Source of the DNA: Rubrobacter aplysinae
Lineage (GTDB): Bacteria > Actinomycetota > Rubrobacteria > Rubrobacterales > Rubrobacteraceae
Assembly: GCF_001029505.1 (NCBI RefSeq)
Contig: NZ_LEKH01000005.1
Location: forward strand, 124,001-188,000
Reading direction: 5' to 3'
DNA: 64,000 nt
In this document: positions 8,387 through 16,695 of the stretch, one piece after another
Numbering within the stretch: position 1 is the stretch's first letter
Layout of the letters: every line of letters starts with the position of its first letter
Notes under the pieces: generated by a model
The model's database searches: none
The model's input: the letters and a program-made list of their open reading frames with translations, nothing else
What the model was told of the DNA's origin: nothing
Made by a program: the position numbers and the translations under genes

Positions 8387-8956
8387 ATGAGAAACGAGTC
8401 GGATACAGCGTCATCCCCGGCGGATTGGGAGTCTCACCGGAGAGCCTTGCACCGTTTCGTAGGCTCTCGGGTAGCGGATTCCGCCGCTGCGGAGGACATC
8501 GTGCAAGAGGCCCTCACCAGAGCCGTCGCACGCAGAGACACACTGAGAGACGCCGGAAAGCTCCAGCAGTGGCTGTACCAGATCTCCCGCAACGTCATAG
8601 CGGATTATTACCGCTCTCGGAGGACCTTTACCGCATTTCCAGAAGACCTACCCGCGCTCCCGGACGAGCCCGTTTCCGGGCGGGGGCTCGCCGCCTGCCT
8701 GCCGTCCTTCGTAGAGCGTCTGCCCACGAAATACCGCCGCGCAGTGAGGCTATCCGAGCTGGAAGGACACACTCAAAGTGAGACCGCAGCCATGTTGAAC
8801 CTCTCGCTGCCCGGAGCGAAGTCGCGGGTCCAGCGGGCTCGTGGAATGCTCGCGGCGATGCTCCGGGAGTGCTGTGAGCTGGAATTCGATGGTCGTGGCG
8901 CGCTCGTCGGCTACGAGCCGAGACGAAACCCCGAATGCTGCCGGGGGTGCCGCTGA
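8387..8956 (+). CDS. ECF sigma factor, SigZ-like, with cysteine-rich C-terminus
   Basis: The 189-residue protein carries sigma region 2 (residues about 20-85: VADSAAAEDIVQEALTRAV and QWLYQISRNVIADYYRSRR) and region 4 (about 110-160: LPTKYRRAVRLSELEGHTQSE and LPGAKSRVQRAR). The tail RECCELEFDGRG, then YEPRRNPECCRGCR, adds five cysteines and matches the SigZ-type extension found in some metal- or redox-linked ECF factors. No anti-sigma gene is adjacent. The neighbouring Cys-rich peptide may be its target or partner. A metal(loid)-sensing role is inference only. Confidence 0.88.
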   Translation: MRNESDTASSPADWESHRRALHRFVGSRVADSAAAEDIVQEALTRAVARRDTLRDAGKLQQWLYQISRNVIADYYRSRRTFTAFPEDLPALPDEPVSGRGLAACLPSFVERLPTKYRRAVRLSELEGHTQSETAAMLNLSLPGAKSRVQRARGMLAAMLRECCELEFDGRGALVGYEPRRNPECCRGCR

Positions 8957-8973
8957 TCATCCGGGGCCCGGAC

Positions 8974-10401
8974 TCAGGATAGCCCGGAGTCGGGTGACAG
9001 GCTCTCCAGCCGGCTCTTTACGGCGTTCAGGAACCCGAGCGCCGCGCCGCCGTCCAGGATGCGGTGGTCGAACGAGACCTCCAAGTTCATCATGCTCCGC
9101 ACGGCGATCGCGTCGCCCTCGACCACGACCGGCCGCTTTACGACCGACTCGGCAGAGAGGATCGCCGCCTGCGGGTAGTTGATGATCGGGGTGGAGACCA
9201 CGCTGCCGAGGGCGCCGGGGTTGTTTACCGTGAAGGTTCCGCCGGATACGTCCTCCGGCCGCAGGCTACCGCTTCTGGCCCGCCGGATCCGCTCGTCCAC
9301 GGCGCGGGCGAGCCCGGTCAGGCTGAGACCGTCGGCCTCCGGGATCACGGGCACCACCAGACCCTCCCCGGTGTCTACCGCCACGCCGAGGTTGATCTTC
9401 TTTCGCAGCACGATGCTATCCTCGTTCCACACCGAGTTAAGCTCCGGGTGCTCCTTGAGGCTTTCCGCCACGGCGCGGGCTATGAACGGCAAGTAGGTGA
9501 GCCTGATCCCCTCCCGCCGCTCGAACTCGGCCTTGTGATGCTCGCGCAGCGCGGCGAGCCCCGTCAAGTCCGCCTCCACCATCGTCCACGCGTGGGGGGC
9601 CTCACGTTTGGCGAGCGACATCCGGCCCGCTATCGCGCGCCGGGTCGCCGTAAGCCGCCGCACCTCGTCGCCTTCGTGTACCTCCACTCCCCCAGGCTCC
9701 GATTGCTCCCGTGGCTCCTGTGGCTTCTGTGGCTCCGGTCGCTGCGGCGCTGCGTCATGGTCGGGGGTCTCCTCGGGCGGGGCTTGGCGCAGCCTCTGCA
9801 CGTGACCCTCTATATCTTTGCGGGTGACGCGGCCGTCCAGCCCGGTACCGGACACCTCGGAGATGCTTACGCCGTGTTCGGCGGCGAGACGCCGCACCAC
9901 CGGCGAGGACCGCTGCCGCCGCAGGCTCGCGGCGCTCCGATCGCCGCCGCCGTTACTCCCGCCGCGATCCACCTCCGGCTCGACGGGCTGCTCTGCCGTT
10001 TGGGCCGAGCCTCCGTTCCGGTCTGCGCTAGGCGTGTTGTGCGTCTCGTGTGTTTCGTGTGTTTCGTGTGTTTCGCGCGTCGCCGCGGCCGGTGTATCGC
10101 GGGAATCTTGGGGAACTTGCTCGGAGCCGCCTTGCGGGACGGCCTCCGGGTCCCGGGCGTCGCCGGGGGTCTGGAGCAGCAGGATCTCGGCCCCCACGTC
10201 CACGGTCGCGCCCTCCTCGACGAGGAACTGACGAACCGTACCGGCGAACGGCGAGGGTAGCTCGGCGGTCACCTTGTCGGTCTCGACCTCGCAGAGGGGC
10301 TCGTCGGCGGTCACCTCCTCCCCTTCGGCCTTGAGCCAGCGCAGGATCGTACCCTCGGTTACGCTCTCACCCAGCTGCGGCATGGTTACCGGCGTCGTCA
10401 A
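8974..10401 (-). CDS. Branched-chain 2-oxoacid dehydrogenase E2 (dihydrolipoamide acyltransferase)
   Basis: The 475-residue protein has a lipoyl domain (residues 1-80, lipoyl Lys in CEVETDKVTAELPSPF) and a long hydrophilic linker that includes four ETH repeats. A peripheral subunit-binding domain follows (around SSPVVRRLAAEHGVSISEV and GLDGRVTRKDI), then a CoA acyltransferase domain with the catalytic HRILDGGAALGFL near the end. It is the core of the complex that turns branched-chain 2-oxoacids into acyl-CoA. It is third after E1 alpha and E1 beta with a 22-base gap to E1 beta. No E3 gene lies here, so a shared lipoamide dehydrogenase from elsewhere is expected. Pyruvate as substrate cannot be excluded from E2 alone. 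Confidence 0.93.
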   Translation of the reverse strand: MTTPVTMPQLGESVTEGTILRWLKAEGEEVTADEPLCEVETDKVTAELPSPFAGTVRQFLVEEGATVDVGAEILLLQTPGDARDPEAVPQGGSEQVPQDSRDTPAAATRETHETHETHETHNTPSADRNGGSAQTAEQPVEPEVDRGGSNGGGDRSAASLRRQRSSPVVRRLAAEHGVSISEVSGTGLDGRVTRKDIEGHVQRLRQAPPEETPDHDAAPQRPEPQKPQEPREQSEPGGVEVHEGDEVRRLTATRRAIAGRMSLAKREAPHAWTMVEADLTGLAALREHHKAEFERREGIRLTYLPFIARAVAESLKEHPELNSVWNEDSIVLRKKINLGVAVDTGEGLVVPVIPEADGLSLTGLARAVDERIRRARSGSLRPEDVSGGTFTVNNPGALGSVVSTPIINYPQAAILSAESVVKRPVVVEGDAIAVRSMMNLEVSFDHRILDGGAALGFLNAVKSRLESLSPDSGLS

Positions 10402-10423
10402 CCTCTTACCTCCCTGGTATCCG

Positions 10424-11410
10424 CTAGTAGCGGGCTAGCTCCAGCATCGCGGCCTCGACGGCCTCTGCTCCCGGAACCAGATATTCCAGCATCGGCTTCG
10501 CGAAGCCGGCCATCGGCACGTCGGGCGCGCCGAGGCGCTTCACCGGCGCGTCGAGCCACTCGAAAGCCTCGTCGGCCACGAGTGCCGCTATCTCCGCCGA
10601 CACCGAGCCCGTCACGTTCGCCTCGGACGCGGCGAGGAACTTGCCGGTCTTGCGCGCCGAGGCCAGGATCGTCTCGCGGTCCAGCGGATACAGCGTGCGC
10701 GGCTCGACCACCTCGGTCTCCATGCCGTGCTCCGTGGACAGCTTCTCCGCCGCCTCCAGCACCGAGTGCAGCACGATGCCGTAGGCGCACACGGTTATGT
10801 CCGTGCCTTCGCGGTGGACGCGGGCCGTATCTAGCGGGACCGGTTCCCCAGCGTCCGGCACCTCTTCCTTCACCAGGCGGTAGGCCTTCTTGTGCTCCAT
10901 GAAGAGTACGGGGTTCGGGTCCCGGATCGCGCTCTTCAGCATCCCCTTGGCGTCCGCGGGGGTACTCGGGGCGACGACCTTCAGCCCCGGCGTGTTACAG
11001 AAGAACGCCTCCACCGACTGCGAGTGATACAGCGCGCCGCCCGGCACCGCGCCATAGGGGATGCGGAGCGTGATCGGGCACGGCCATGCCCCGCCCGAGC
11101 GGTAGTAGAACAACGCGGCCTCGTTCACGATCTGGTCGAAGGCGGGCGGTATGAAGTCGGCGAACTGTATCTCCGCGACCGGGCGCATCCCGTTCACCGA
11201 GAGCCCTATCGCGGAGCCCACGATCAGGCTCTCCGCCAGCGGCGTGTCCATGACCCGCAGCGGCCCGAACTCCTCCTGCAGCCCCTGCGTTACCCGGAAA
11301 ACTCCGCCGGCCTTCCCCACGTCTTCCCCGAGCGTGACCACCGTCTCGTCCGAGCGCATCTCCTCCGCAAGGCCCTCGCTTATCGCCTGCAGGAGGCTCC
11401 TGGCGGCCAC
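10424..11410 (-). CDS. Branched-chain 2-oxoacid dehydrogenase E1 beta subunit
   Basis: This 328-residue transketolase-like protein starts at a GTG two bases after the E1 alpha stop. It shows VVTLGEDVGKAGGVFRVTQGL, DTPLAESLIVGSAIGL, EIQFADFIPPAFDQIVNE and PYGAVPGGALYHSQS, the standard E1 beta order. The C-terminal transketolase domain ends TEVVEPRTLYPLDRETI and VTGSVSAEIAALVADEAF. Length and motifs fit the acetoin/branched-chain group. Gene order E1a-E1b-E2 with tight spacing indicates one operon. Confidence 0.94.
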   Translation of the reverse strand: MAARSLLQAISEGLAEEMRSDETVVTLGEDVGKAGGVFRVTQGLQEEFGPLRVMDTPLAESLIVGSAIGLSVNGMRPVAEIQFADFIPPAFDQIVNEAALFYYRSGGAWPCPITLRIPYGAVPGGALYHSQSVEAFFCNTPGLKVVAPSTPADAKGMLKSAIRDPNPVLFMEHKKAYRLVKEEVPDAGEPVPLDTARVHREGTDITVCAYGIVLHSVLEAAEKLSTEHGMETEVVEPRTLYPLDRETILASARKTGKFLAASEANVTGSVSAEIAALVADEAFEWLDAPVKRLGAPDVPMAGFAKPMLEYLVPGAEAVEAAMLELARY

Positions 11411-11412
11411 GG

Positions 11413-12417
11413 CTACGTCTCCGCGTACACGCCGCGGAGCACCGATTCCGGGGCGGCCTGCGGCGCGGCCTCGGCGTACTCCACGGCCTGGTCTATCTCG
11501 GCCTTGATCTCGGCTTCGAGCGCGTCCTTGCCTTCGGCGTCCAGCAGGCCAGCCTCCTCCAGGTACCGCTCGAAACGGGCTATCGGGTCCTTCTCGCGCC
11601 AGCCCTCGACCTCCTCGCGCTCGCGGTAGCGCCGGTCGTCATCGTCCGAGGAGTGGGCGGTCATGCGGTACGTTCTGGCTTCTATGAGGGTCGGTCCGCC
11701 GCCGCGCCGCGCCCGCTGTATCGCCTCATCCGCCGCCTCGTACACGCCGAGCACGTCGTTGCCGTCCACCGCCACGCCGGGGATGCCGTAGCCCGCCGCG
11801 CGGTCCGCGATGGAGCCCGCGACCTGCATCTTCTCCGGCACGGAGATGGCGTAGGCGTTGTTCTCGATCAGGAACACCACCGGCAGCTCCTGGATAGCTG
11901 CGAAGTTCAGCGCCTCGTGCCAGTCGCCGCTGCTGGTCGACGCCTCGCCGCCCGAGGTGAGCACCACGCCGCTCTCGGAGCGCATCTTGAACGCGAGCGC
12001 TGTGCCCACGGCCTGCGGATACTGCACGGCGACCGGCGCGGAGGTGGTCACGACGTTCAGCTCGCGGCTTGAGTAGTGTCCCGGCATCTGCCGCCCGCCG
12101 CTGTTCGGGTCCTCCTCCCGGGCGAGCAGGCTCAGGAACTGCTCCCGCGCGGACTGCCCGAGCGTGAGCATCATCGCCAGATCCCGGTAGTACGGATACA
12201 GGTAATCATAGCCGGCCCGTAGACCGTAGGCGGCCCCGACCTGCGCGGCCTCCTGACCCTGACAGGATATTACGAACGCCGCCCGCCCCTGACGATTTAG
12301 TATCCACATCCGCTCGTCTATCCTGCGGGCCAGCAGCATGCTCCGGTGGATGCTTCCGAGGTCCGCCTCCTGGAGACCTAGATCCTCGTGCCTGACCCGG
12401 GTTCCCTGTACGGCCAT
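11413..12417 (-). CDS. Branched-chain 2-oxoacid dehydrogenase E1 alpha subunit
   Basis: I start this at an ATG at 12417, preceded by GAGGAGGAGCGG, giving 334 residues; an upstream in-frame start at 12543 adds a poorly conserved extension. SMLLARRIDERMWILNRQG and SCQGQEAAQVGAAYGL are E1 alpha signatures. The thiamine diphosphate motif is present as TSGGEASTSSGDWHEALNFA through VFLIENNAYAIS, and the phosphorylation-loop-like TYRMTAHSSDDDDRRYRE follows. The leucine dehydrogenase and B12 mutase nearby argue for branched-chain rather than pyruvate substrates. Confidence 0.94.
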   Translation of the reverse strand: MAVQGTRVRHEDLGLQEADLGSIHRSMLLARRIDERMWILNRQGRAAFVISCQGQEAAQVGAAYGLRAGYDYLYPYYRDLAMMLTLGQSAREQFLSLLAREEDPNSGGRQMPGHYSSRELNVVTTSAPVAVQYPQAVGTALAFKMRSESGVVLTSGGEASTSSGDWHEALNFAAIQELPVVFLIENNAYAISVPEKMQVAGSIADRAAGYGIPGVAVDGNDVLGVYEAADEAIQRARRGGGPTLIEARTYRMTAHSSDDDDRRYREREEVEGWREKDPIARFERYLEEAGLLDAEGKDALEAEIKAEIDQAVEYAEAAPQAAPESVLRGVYAET

Positions 12418-12879
12418 CCGCTCCTCCTCGCTATAGCTCCCTAAACTCTCTAAAGCTTCGCGGCCGCCGGACGGCCGCCCCCTCCCCTGGACTAAGGTTA
12501 TTATAATAGAAGCTACACCGCTAACGGGGTGAGAGACCGCCATTTTAGTCCGAGCCCCGAACCGCCGGGGTTACAGGACGTTACGAGGTTCGATCCCCGG
12601 ACTCAACACGAGCCCGCCTCCCGGAGGGGGCACACGGCGTACCGGCTTCGGCGACCCACTCGCACGAGAGCGCCCGGCCCTCCTGCGCGAAGACGAGCCC
12701 CGGCCCGTAAAGGCCCATAAATGCCCCCCGCAGCGTAAACCGTGCGTCCGGCGAAGATTTCAGCGGGTTTTTCCGCGCGCAGCACCTCCTGGTCTCCAGC
12801 GGAGGCTCCGCGAGCGATATGCGGAGGGAGATGCCAGGATCGGTGCCGCTACGCCGACAGGACCGGCGCACCGGGTAGC
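12418..12879. other. Intergenic stretch with no assigned gene
   Basis: About 460 bases separate the mutase small subunit from E1 alpha. An in-frame minus-strand reading from a GTG at 12871 to 12581 (96 residues, ending in a part that reads plausibly, ALSCEWVAEAGTPCAPSG) has no ribosome site and no family resemblance, so I do not call it. The AT-rich 12490-12520 segment, TAAGGTTATTATAATAGAA on the plus strand, is a candidate promoter region for the E1a-E1b-E2 operon. Confidence 0.4.
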
Positions 12880-13284
12880 CTAGCCCTGCCGGGCCGGTAT
12901 CGCCTCTCTGATGTACTCCACGGCGCGGGTGGTCGGGGTACCGGGGGTGAACACCTCTCCGACTCCGAGCTCCTTGAGCTTCTCGACGTCGCCTTTAGGG
13001 ATGGTTCCGCCACAGAATACGGCCACGTCGTCCGCGCCCTGCTCTGCCAGAAGGTCCACTATCCGGGGCACGAGCGTCATGTGCGCCCCGGAGAGGATAG
13101 AGATGCCGATCGCGTCGGCGTCCTCTTGTATGGCGGCCTCCACGACCTGCTCGGGGGTCTGGTGCAGACCGGTGTAGATCACCTCCATCCCGGCGTCTCT
13201 GAGGGCGCGGGCTATGATCTTCGCCCCCCGATCGTGACCGTCCAGCCCGACCTTCGCCACCACCACCCGGATCGTTTGCTCCAT
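12880..13284 (-). CDS. B12-binding small subunit of acyl-CoA mutase
   Basis: This 134-residue protein is a free-standing cobalamin-binding domain. It has [20 protein letters not shown] with the DxHxxG histidine that ligates cobalt, [15 protein letters not shown], and [18 protein letters not shown] with the paired glycines. In most bacteria this domain is fused to the large mutase chain; here it is separate, as in archaeal mutases and in the isobutyryl-CoA mutase small subunit. It follows a 37-residue membrane peptide and the catalytic subunit gene. Together with the large subunit it should catalyse an adenosylcobalamin-dependent carbon-skeleton rearrangement. Confidence 0.94.
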   Translation of the reverse strand: MEQTIRVVVAKVGLDGHDRGAKIIARALRDAGMEVIYTGLHQTPEQVVEAAIQEDADAIGISILSGAHMTLVPRIVDLLAEQGADDVAVFCGGTIPKGDVEKLKELGVGEVFTPGTPTTRAVEYIREAIPARQG

Positions 13285-13304
13285 ATAAGTCTCCCTAAAA
13301 TTCC

Positions 13305-13418
13305 CTACCAGTCCAGAAACACGCTCTGCTGCAGGCTCAACGCCTCGTAGGCTGCGAAACCCGCCAGCAAGACGGCGAGTATCGAGAGCACGAGCGCCGT
13401 CCAGGTTACCGCCTTCAT
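13305..13418 (-). CDS. 37-residue single-helix membrane peptide between mutase subunits
   Basis: An ATG at 13418, five bases after GGAGG, opens a short frame beginning [20 protein letters not shown] and ending in LQQSVFLDW. Nearly all of residues 3-27 are hydrophobic, making one membrane helix with a short polar tail. It starts 24 bases after the large-subunit stop and ends 20 bases before the small-subunit start, so it must be on the same message. I know of no family for it. Strong ribosome site, position and hydrophobic profile support it as a real gene. Confidence 0.6.
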   Translation of the reverse strand: MKAVTWTALVLSILAVLLAGFAAYEALSLQQSVFLDW

Positions 13419-13442
13419 CCAGACCTCCAGACTATATACACC

Positions 13443-15113
13443 CTATATAACCGGCGTCTCGCGGTAGGAGCCGAAGACCTGTTGCATGGCCGTCGAGATC
13501 TCACCCACCGTCGCGTAGGCCCGGACCGCTTCTAACACCGGATACATCGTGTTATCCCCGCTCCGGCACGCCTCCTGCACGGCTTCGAGGAGCCGGTCCA
13601 CCTCCGCATTGTCGCGGCGGCTCTTGAGGTCCGTGAGGCGCTGCTTCTGGTCGCGTTCGACTTCCAGCGGCACCGCGTGGGTCTCGACCTCGGACTCCTC
13701 CTCGGCCTCGTAGACGTTTACGTTGACCATGTATCGCTTGCCTTCTTCGAGCTCGCGCTGGTACCGGGCGGAGGCCTCGGCGATCTCCCGCATCTGGTAT
13801 CCGGCGTTTATGGCGTCTATGACGCCGCCGTGCTCGTCTATCGCCTCGAAGTACTCGTATGCCTGGCGCTCCATCTCGTCCGTGAGAGCCTCTACGAAGT
13901 ACGAGCCTCCGAGCGGGTCTATGGTGTTGGTCACCCCGGTCTCGAGCGCCGCGATCTGCTGCGTTCGCACGGCGATGCGCACGGCTTCCTCGGTGGGCAG
14001 GGCGAGCGCCTCGTCCAGCGAGTTGGTGTGCAGGCTCTGGGTCCCGCCCAGGATCGCCGCCATGGCCTCGAACGCGGTGCGGGCGACGTTGTTGTACGGC
14101 TCCTGGGCCGTTAGCGACACCCCGGCGGTCTGAGTGTGGAAGCGCATCAAGAGGCTCTTCTCGCTCTTCGCCCCGTAACGGTCCCGCATCACGGTCGCCC
14201 AGATGCGCCGGGCGGCGCGGAACTTGGCGATCTCCTCGAAGAAGTCCAGGTGAGAGTTGAAGAAGAACGAGAAGCGTGGGGCGAAGTCGTCCACGTCGAG
14301 CCCGGCCTCTATCCCGGCCTCCACGTAGGCGAAGCCGTCGGCCAGGGTAAACGCGAGCTCCTGGGCCGCCGTCGAGCCGGCCTCGCGGATGTGGTAGCCG
14401 CTGATACTGACCGTGTTCCACTTCGGCATGTGCTCGGTGGAGTAGGCGAGCATGTCGCGGAACACCCGCATCGAGGGCTCCGGCGGAAACAGCCACTCCT
14501 TCTGGGCGATGTACTCCTTGAGGATGTCGTTCTGGTTCGTACCGGCGAGCGCCTCCGGCTGTACACCCTGCTTCTCGGCGGCCACCACGTACATGGCGAG
14601 CAGGACGTTTGCCGGGGCGTTGATGGTCATCGAGGTCGAGACCTCGTCCATCCCGATGCCGTCGAACAGCCGCTCCATGTCCTCCAGAGAGTCCACGGCC
14701 ACGCCCTCGCGCCCGACCTCGCCCTGGCTCATGGCGTCGTCGGAGTCGAGGCCCATCAGGGTCGGCATGTCGAAGGCGACCGAGAGGCCATTCTGCCCGT
14801 TGCTTATCAGGTACTTGAACCGCTCGTTGGTGTCGGCGGCGGTGCCGTAGCCGGCGAACTGCCGCACGGTCCACAGCCTGCCACGGTACATCGAGGGATA
14901 TACACCCCGAGTGTACGGGTACTCACCGGGGTAACCCAGCTTCTCGTCTTGGTCATCATCCGTATCCTCGGGTGTGTACAAAGGCTTTATGGGGATGCCG
15001 CTCATCGTCGAGAACTCGGCGTCGCGCTCGCCCTTCTCCCGGTACGCCGCTTCCCAGCGGCTCCGGGAGCTCTGAGAGTTTCGAGAATCCCGGGCGCCTC
15101 TTCGAGTATCCAA
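13443..15113 (-). CDS. Acyl-CoA mutase large subunit, isobutyryl-CoA-type signature
   Basis: The 556-residue catalytic subunit starts at a TTG after GGAGGAG. The TIM barrel carries RGVYPSMYRGRLWTVRQFAG, SVAFDMPTLMGLDSDD, FPPEPSM, SISGYHIREAGSTAAQEL, FHTQTAGVSLTAQEPYNN and GGTQSLHTNSLDEALALP. Aligned by eye with methylmalonyl-CoA mutase, the residues that grip the substrate carboxylate differ: Tyr89 (Propionibacterium numbering) is Phe86 here and Arg207 is Gln204. Phe plus Gln is the isobutyryl-CoA mutase pair. Arg82, Thr85 and Arg87 equivalents are kept (R79, T82, R84). The likely reaction is isobutyryl-CoA to n-butyryl-CoA, which fits valine breakdown by the neighbouring dehydrogenases. Automatic annotation would probably say methylmalonyl-CoA mutase. 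Confidence 0.9.
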   Translation of the reverse strand: MDTRRGARDSRNSQSSRSRWEAAYREKGERDAEFSTMSGIPIKPLYTPEDTDDDQDEKLGYPGEYPYTRGVYPSMYRGRLWTVRQFAGYGTAADTNERFKYLISNGQNGLSVAFDMPTLMGLDSDDAMSQGEVGREGVAVDSLEDMERLFDGIGMDEVSTSMTINAPANVLLAMYVVAAEKQGVQPEALAGTNQNDILKEYIAQKEWLFPPEPSMRVFRDMLAYSTEHMPKWNTVSISGYHIREAGSTAAQELAFTLADGFAYVEAGIEAGLDVDDFAPRFSFFFNSHLDFFEEIAKFRAARRIWATVMRDRYGAKSEKSLLMRFHTQTAGVSLTAQEPYNNVARTAFEAMAAILGGTQSLHTNSLDEALALPTEEAVRIAVRTQQIAALETGVTNTIDPLGGSYFVEALTDEMERQAYEYFEAIDEHGGVIDAINAGYQMREIAEASARYQRELEEGKRYMVNVNVYEAEEESEVETHAVPLEVERDQKQRLTDLKSRRDNAEVDRLLEAVQEACRSGDNTMYPVLEAVRAYATVGEISTAMQQVFGSYRETPVI

Positions 15114-15198
15114 GCTGGTCTCCTCCTATTTACCAGACCCAGTTATGAGGACTGTAGCATACCGGTCCGGGGCGGGGTTTTGCGAGTCCTGGAAAGGG

Positions 15199-15801
15199 CT
15201 AGAAAGAGGAGCCGGGCTGCTCCAGAAACTCTTTCTCTTCGGCGGTGGACTCTCTGCCGAGCGTCTCGTTGCGGTGCGGAAAGCGGCCGAAACGATCAAT
15301 GATCTCCTCGTGGCGCACGGCGTACCCGTAGACTGTCCGGCTCTGCTCGTCATCCCCCAGGGAGTCGAATAGCCTCAGAGAGAGGCGCTGGTCTTCCAGG
15401 TCCTCGCTGTGCTCGAAGGGCAGGTAGAAGAACCAGCGTTCCACCGGCTGTACGCGGGCGTCGTGGCCGAGGTCGAGGGCGGCCCGGGCGGTCGAGCGTG
15501 CCCGGGCGTCGGTCTCGAAGGCTCTGGGCGAGCCCCGGAACAGGTTACGCGGAAACTGATCCAGGAGTATCACCAGCGCCAGAGCGCCGTACGGCGTCCC
15601 TAGCCAGTCGTCGAGCTCGCCGGCGGCGGCCAGCTCGTGGTCGGCGGAGAACCTGGTCGAGATCTCGGCGTCGAACTCCTCGTCTTTCTGGAACCACGCT
15701 CCGCGGGGCCGCACGATGCCGTCTTCGGCCTCCCCGAACCAGAAACTCAGCACCTCCGAGGCCCTCTCCGGCGTTGCGGCTCCGGAGCTTTGACTCACCA
15801 T
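15199..15801 (-). CDS. DUF924-family protein
   Basis: The start is the ATG at 15801, preceded by GAGAGGAGAGGCGT, giving 200 residues. EVLSFWFGEAEDGIVRPRGAW, LVILLDQFPRNLFRGSPRAFETD, ERWFFYLPFEHSEDLEDQ and the closing FGRFPHRNETLGRESTAEE are the conserved blocks of DUF924, an alpha-helical, TPR-like family of unknown role. A longer in-frame reading to 16272 runs under the divergent methyltransferase and is not supported. Confidence 0.9.
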   Translation of the reverse strand: MVSQSSGAATPERASEVLSFWFGEAEDGIVRPRGAWFQKDEEFDAEISTRFSADHELAAAGELDDWLGTPYGALALVILLDQFPRNLFRGSPRAFETDARARSTARAALDLGHDARVQPVERWFFYLPFEHSEDLEDQRLSLRLFDSLGDDEQSRTVYGYAVRHEEIIDRFGRFPHRNETLGRESTAEEKEFLEQPGSSF

Positions 15802-15933
15802 ACGCCTCTCCTCTCGAACTACGTCTTTTCTTCTACCATAGCTATTTTCCCCTATTATCACTCGCACTTCCCTCGCACCGGGGCACGACGCATCTTTGCG
15901 AGCCTGGTCACAATGACAGGAGGAGATAGAAGT

Positions 15934-16695
15934 TTGCAGGACCCCACACGACGTTTCTCGAACAGGGCCGACAGCTACGCCCGGTACCGCCCGGCTTATC
16001 CGGAGGAACTGCTGGATCTCCTCGCGGCAGAGTGCGGCCTCGCGCCGGGCTTGGCGGTCGCCGACGTGGGCTCGGGTACGGGGATACTGAGCCGGCTCCT
16101 GCTGGAGCGCGGCGCGGAGGTCTACGGAGTCGAGCCGAACCGCGAGATGCGCGAGGCCGGAGAGCGTCTGCTCGCCGGGTACGAAAATTTTACGAGCGTC
16201 GCGGGCACGGCGGAGGCCACGACGCTTCCCGGCAACAGCGTCGGACTCGTGAGCGCCGGACAGGCTTTCCACTGGTTCGATCCCACAGGGGCGCGAGAGG
16301 AGTTCGGCCGCATCCTGGTACCCGGAGGCCGGGTCGCGCTCGTGTGGAACAGCCCGTTGTACGGTGCGTCTCCTTTAATGCGGGACTACCGGCGACTTCT
16401 GGAGAGGTTCGGCACGGACTGGGAGAAGGTCACGCACCTGGAGGTTGACGCGGGGACGCTCCGGCCGTTCTTCGGCGGGAGCTTCGAGGAGCGGCTGCTG
16501 CGGAACCGGCAGACCTTCGACCGGGAGTCGTTAGAGGGCCGGCTGCTCTCCTCCTCGTTCGTACCGGGGCCGGGGGACGAGCGGTGCAGCCCGATGCTGG
16601 AGGAGTTGTCCGGCGTCTTCTCCCGACATCAGCGGGGCGGCGAGGTGGTATTCGAGTATGAGGTGCGGGTGTTCCACGGGAGTCTGGAGGGCTAG
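15934..16695 (+). CDS. Class I SAM-dependent methyltransferase
   Basis: AGGAGG at 15918 favours a TTG start at 15934 (about 253 residues); an ATG at 15913 in the same frame is the alternative. The fold is shown by FSNRADSYARYRPAYPEELLDLL, motif I VADVGSGTGILSRLLLERGA, VYGVEPNREMREAGERLL, and SAGQAFHWFDPTGAREEFGRI followed by LVPGGRVALVWN. This is the UbiE/COQ5-like small-molecule group (methyltransf_11). The substrate is unknown. It converges with the next gene, sharing four bases at the stops. Confidence 0.87.
   Translation: MQDPTRRFSNRADSYARYRPAYPEELLDLLAAECGLAPGLAVADVGSGTGILSRLLLERGAEVYGVEPNREMREAGERLLAGYENFTSVAGTAEATTLPGNSVGLVSAGQAFHWFDPTGAREEFGRILVPGGRVALVWNSPLYGASPLMRDYRRLLERFGTDWEKVTHLEVDAGTLRPFFGGSFEERLLRNRQTFDRESLEGRLLSSSFVPGPGDERCSPMLEELSGVFSRHQRGGEVVFEYEVRVFHGSLEG

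Noticed and set aside
10030-10078. Short tandem repeats that could suggest a CRISPR array
   Set aside because: The nine-base units are contiguous without spacers and lie in frame inside the E2 linker.
12570-12610. A tRNA T-arm-like GGTTCGATCCCCGG
   Set aside because: The flanks do not pair as a T stem, and no anticodon or acceptor arm can be built around it.
12581-12871. A 96-residue minus-strand frame between the mutase small subunit and E1 alpha
   Set aside because: No ribosome site, Arg/Ser-skewed N-terminus and no family resemblance; left as unassigned.
15199-16272. A 357-residue reading of the DUF924 gene
   Set aside because: The extra N-terminal part lies under the methyltransferase and its promoter; the ATG at 15801 has a strong ribosome site.
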